From the NCBI GenBank assembly GCA_024409165.1, contig JAKSUE010000053.1, positions 1 through 8,186 on the forward strand: DNA of 8,186 bases, given 5' to 3'. Position numbers and translations under genes: made by a program. Under the pieces are notes generated by a model, which was not told the origin of the DNA, made no database searches, and was given only the letters and a program-made list of their open reading frames with translations. Each line of letters starts with the position of its first letter. The first letter of the stretch is position 1. Shown piece after piece: positions 6,400 through 8,186 of this stretch. The DNA is from an archaeon (lineage in GTDB: Archaea > Methanobacteriota > Methanobacteria > Methanobacteriales > Methanobacteriaceae).

Positions 6400-6404
6400 G
6401 GAGG
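6400..6404 (+). promoter_or_regulatory. Shine-Dalgarno site that selects a GTG start
   Basis: GGAGG lies 7 nt before GTG at 6412, and only 3 nt before an ATG at 6408 that is out of frame and closed after 17 codons. The spacing and the open frame both favour GTG as the true start of the oxidoreductase. Confidence 0.75.
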
Positions 6405-6411
6405 AATATGT

Positions 6412-7359
6412 GTGAAAAATGTAAATGTTGGAGTAATAGGCGTAGGTGCAATGGGATATAACCATGCGCGTGTTTACTCAAAATTAGAAAATGCAAACCT
6501 TGTTGCTGTAGCAGATGTTGTAGAAAGTACTGTTAATAAAGTTGCTAAAAAGTATAATACTAAAGGCTACTGTGAAATTGAAGAATTATTAAAAGATCCT
6601 GAAATTGAAGCAGTTAGTGTTTGTGTACCAACTACTTTCCACCATGATGTAGTAATGCAAGCTATTGACCATGGAAAACATGTTTTAGTAGAAAAACCAA
6701 TTGCATTTACTGCTGAAGAAGCTGAAGAAATGATTCAAGCAGCTAAAGAAAAAGGTGTAAAACTTGCAACTGGACATGTTGAAAGATTCAACCCAGCAGT
6801 ACAAAAAGCTAAAGAATTAATCGACAATGATGTTATTGGAGATTTAGTTACTATTTCTGCTAAAAGAGTAGGTCCTTTCCCACCAAGAATAAAAGATGTT
6901 GGTGTAGCTATTGACCTTGCAATTCATGACCTTGATGTTATGAACTTCTTAATTGATAAAAAAGTAGAACAAGTCTATGCTACTATGAGCAGTATTCTTG
7001 AAAAATGTGAATTCGAAGACCATGCAGAAATCATGGTAAACTTTGAAGAAGACATTACTGGACTTTTAGAAGTAAACTGGTTAACTCCTTACAAACGTAG
7101 ACAAATTGAAATTACTGGAACTGCTGGAATTATCTCTGTAGATTACATCACTCAAAGTATTGATGTTAATGGTAAATTTGCACAAGATGTAAGTATTAAA
7201 CATGAAGAACCATTAATCAAAGAATTAAGTTCATTCTTAAATGCAGTTGTTGAAGACACCGAACCTGAAATTACAGGTGAAGATGGCCTTAATGCACTTA
7301 AAATGGTACTTGCAGCAAATAAATCCTCAAAAGAACACATTCCAATTAGTTTAGAATAA
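6412..7359 (+). CDS. Gfo/Idh/MocA family oxidoreductase, UDP-GlcNAc 3-dehydrogenase-like
   Basis: A cytoplasmic NAD(P)-dependent sugar dehydrogenase of 315 residues, full length for the family. The N-terminal Rossmann fold has G10-V-G12-A-M-G15, followed by the family signature EKPIA (94-98, catalytic Lys95). The C-terminal alpha/beta domain carries GHVERFNP (121-128) and D168-L-A-I-H172-D, the conserved Asp and His of the active site. The GHVERFNP and KRVGPFPPRI segments recall archaeal proteins such as the Methanococcus enzyme that oxidises UDP-GlcNAc at C3 on the way to UDP-GlcNAc3NAc for glycans. No aminotransferase or acetyltransferase partner is visible here, so the substrate remains uncertain. 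The GTG start is unusual for such an AT-rich genome but is backed by GGAGG. The gene appears monocistronic, with its own promoter and a promoter again after it. Confidence 0.85.
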   Translation: MKNVNVGVIGVGAMGYNHARVYSKLENANLVAVADVVESTVNKVAKKYNTKGYCEIEELLKDPEIEAVSVCVPTTFHHDVVMQAIDHGKHVLVEKPIAFTAEEAEEMIQAAKEKGVKLATGHVERFNPAVQKAKELIDNDVIGDLVTISAKRVGPFPPRIKDVGVAIDLAIHDLDVMNFLIDKKVEQVYATMSSILEKCEFEDHAEIMVNFEEDITGLLEVNWLTPYKRRQIEITGTAGIISVDYITQSIDVNGKFAQDVSIKHEEPLIKELSSFLNAVVEDTEPEITGEDGLNALKMVLAANKSSKEHIPISLE

Positions 7360-7362
7360 AAA

Positions 7363-7390
7363 TATTTAATTAAAAAAACTAAATTAAATA
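7363..7390 (+). repeat. AT-only inverted repeat after the oxidoreductase gene
   Basis: A 9-bp perfect inverted repeat (TATTTAATT and AATTAAATA) with a 10-nt loop starts 4 nt after the stop codon. The layout is like the one after pdaD: weak A-T stem, no long T tract on this strand. It may mark a transcript end or be chance. Confidence 0.3.
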
Positions 7391-7403
7391 AAATTCACAC
7401 ATC

Positions 7404-7416
7404 CGATTTATAAATA
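7404..7416 (+). promoter_or_regulatory. gfcR promoter (BRE plus TATA box)
   Basis: TTTATAAATA at 7407-7416 is preceded by CCGA (7403-7406), a rare GC patch in this gap that fits a BRE position. This is the most convincing archaeal promoter in the window. Start is expected near 7436-7442, giving a leader of about 50 nt before the ATG at 7489. ATTTATAAAT is also a perfect palindrome, and CCCC follows at 7417-7420. Confidence 0.6.
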
Positions 7417-7478
7417 CCCCTAAATATTTATTATTAAATTTTATACATATTACTCAAAATTTTATCATAAATTCCCAA

Positions 7479-7484
7479 AGGTGA
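7479..7484 (+). promoter_or_regulatory. Shine-Dalgarno site of gfcR
   Basis: AGGTGA, a strong match to the archaeal anti-SD, ends 4 nt before the ATG at 7489 and supports that start. Confidence 0.75.
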
Positions 7485-7488
7485 AATA

Positions 7489-8100
7489 ATGAATCAAAAA
7501 CTTATAAACAAAGCACAAGAGCTCAGAGCTCATGGTTTCACTACTGGTGAAATTGCAGATGAACTTAATGTATCCTTAGACACTGCAAGATGGTTAATTT
7601 TACAAAAAACTGAAGAAGAAGTTAAAGAAGAAGCTCCTGTAGACTTTTACATTAACTGGAAAAGTTTAGGTGAAAGTTCCTCCAGATTAAGATACGCTGC
7701 TATGGCTTTAAGTGATATGGCAATAGCTCACGGAGAAGTAGAAGTTGTTGTTGGTATCGCAGCAAGCGGAATTCCATTTGCAACAATGATGGCAGATTTC
7801 TTAGAAGATATGGGCGAAATCCCAACTTCCCTTGCAATTTACCACCCAAATAAACATAGAGAAGGATTAGGTGATGGTGAAGGAGCTATCAGTGCTAACT
7901 TCGGAAATGTTAAAGGTAAAAAAGTAGTCATCGTTGATGATGTAGTAACTAGTGGAAACACTATGAAAGATGTTGTAAGTACTGTAAAAGATCTTGGTGG
8001 AGAACCAATAGCTATCACTGTACTCATCGACAAATCAGGCCTCTCTGAAATTGATGGAGTCCCTGTAGAATCTTTAATTAAAGTAAGTAGATTAAACTAA
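7489..8100 (+). CDS. gfcR: GfcR-type regulator, HTH plus phosphoribosyltransferase-like domain
   Basis: A 203-residue protein often named orotate phosphoribosyltransferase-like. An N-terminal helix-turn-helix spans about residues 5-37 (turn around GEIADELNVS). A type I PRTase domain follows, with GIAASGIP (89-96) and the PRPP-binding signature VVIVDDVVTSGNTM (146-159, D150-D151). Haloarchaeal GfcR activates glucose and fructose catabolism genes. In methanogens the target genes are not established, and a role sensing PRPP or a nucleotide is inference from the fold. The HTH in front separates it from biosynthetic PyrE, which lacks such a domain. It has its own strong promoter and SD and ends before an oligo-T terminator, so it is probably monocistronic. 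Codon use is richer in C-ending codons than in cfbE, consistent with good expression. Confidence 0.9.
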   Translation: MNQKLINKAQELRAHGFTTGEIADELNVSLDTARWLILQKTEEEVKEEAPVDFYINWKSLGESSSRLRYAAMALSDMAIAHGEVEVVVGIAASGIPFATMMADFLEDMGEIPTSLAIYHPNKHREGLGDGEGAISANFGNVKGKKVVIVDDVVTSGNTMKDVVSTVKDLGGEPIAITVLIDKSGLSEIDGVPVESLIKVSRLN

Positions 8101-8104
8101 ATCT

Positions 8105-8129
8105 ATTTATTTTTCTTTTTTCTTTTTTT
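8105..8129 (+). terminator. Oligo-T terminator after gfcR
   Basis: Starting 5 nt after the gfcR stop, runs of T (ATTTATTTTTC, T6, C, T7) form a 25-nt pyrimidine tract on the coding strand, typical of archaeal U-tract termination. A short stem (ATATT 8131-8135 and AATAT 8143-8147) follows. Nothing else recognisable lies between here and the window end. Confidence 0.75.
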
Positions 8130-8186
8130 AATATTATTTTTCAATATCATACAAAATTACTTCTTTTATCAATAATCACTTATTTT

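Noticed and set aside
6213..6411. Possible small RNA or riboswitch gene in the longest intergenic gap
   Set aside because: No stable GC-containing helices or conserved riboswitch core are visible; the stretch is explained by oligo-T terminator units, a TATA box and an SD.
6408..6461. Short frame from ATG 6408 encoding a 17-residue Cys- and Arg-rich peptide overlapping the oxidoreductase start
   Set aside because: The ATG is only 3 nt from GGAGG, the frame is an out-of-phase reading of conserved codons, and the peptide content follows from the Rossmann Gly motif.
7152..7340. Minus-strand frame of 62 codons inside the Gfo/Idh gene
   Set aside because: Antisense of the conserved C-terminal domain with no start context of its own.
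7839..8033. Minus-strand frame of 64 codons inside gfcR
   Set aside because: It lies opposite the PRPP-binding motif, has no SD, and is explained by the gfcR coding strand.

Overview
The window comes from the chromosome of a very AT-rich methanogenic archaeon, most likely in the Methanobacteriales (Methanobrevibacter- or Methanosphaera-like). The support is a Mur-ligase-type coenzyme F430 synthase, an archaeal fused NADP phosphatase/NAD kinase, a pyruvoyl-dependent arginine decarboxylase, a GfcR-type HTH-PRTase protein, archaeal TATA-box promoters and oligo-T terminators. The genus is an inference from base composition and gene content.

Layout, all genes on the + strand: the C-terminal tail of an unidentified gene (2-163); malate dehydrogenase mdh (230-1180); pdaD arginine decarboxylase (1203-1661, 22 nt behind mdh); the 615-residue NADP phosphatase/NAD kinase fusion (1732-3579); coenzyme F430 synthase cfbE (3654-5261); hydroxymethylbilane synthase hemC (5343-6212); a 199-nt gap with an imperfect tandem array of oligo-T units and then a promoter; a Gfo/Idh/MocA oxidoreductase (6412-7359); a 129-nt gap with the clearest TATA promoter of the window; gfcR (7489-8100); and a strong oligo-T terminator at 8105-8129. 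No intergenic stretch exceeds 300 nt, and I see no RNA gene, CRISPR array, insertion sequence or other mobile element.

The genes fall into loose functional groups. mdh (probably able to use NADP(H)) sits two genes upstream of the enzyme that interconverts NAD and NADP. pdaD makes agmatine for polyamines and for agmatidine in tRNA-Ile. cfbE and hemC act at the end and near the beginning of the same tetrapyrrole route leading to F430, the nickel cofactor of methyl-coenzyme M reductase. The Gfo/Idh protein resembles archaeal UDP-GlcNAc 3-dehydrogenases, and GfcR is a predicted PRPP- or nucleotide-responsive regulator; each appears to have its own promoter.

This is core metabolism rather than an accessory island, and I found no convincing novel system. 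The points most worth a second look are the oligo-T terminator array after hemC, dyad symmetries placed like operators in two promoters, a Cys cluster and an Asn tract in CfbE, a substituted segment after the cleavage site of PdaD, and a sharp change in synonymous codon use inside the NADP phosphatase/NAD kinase gene.
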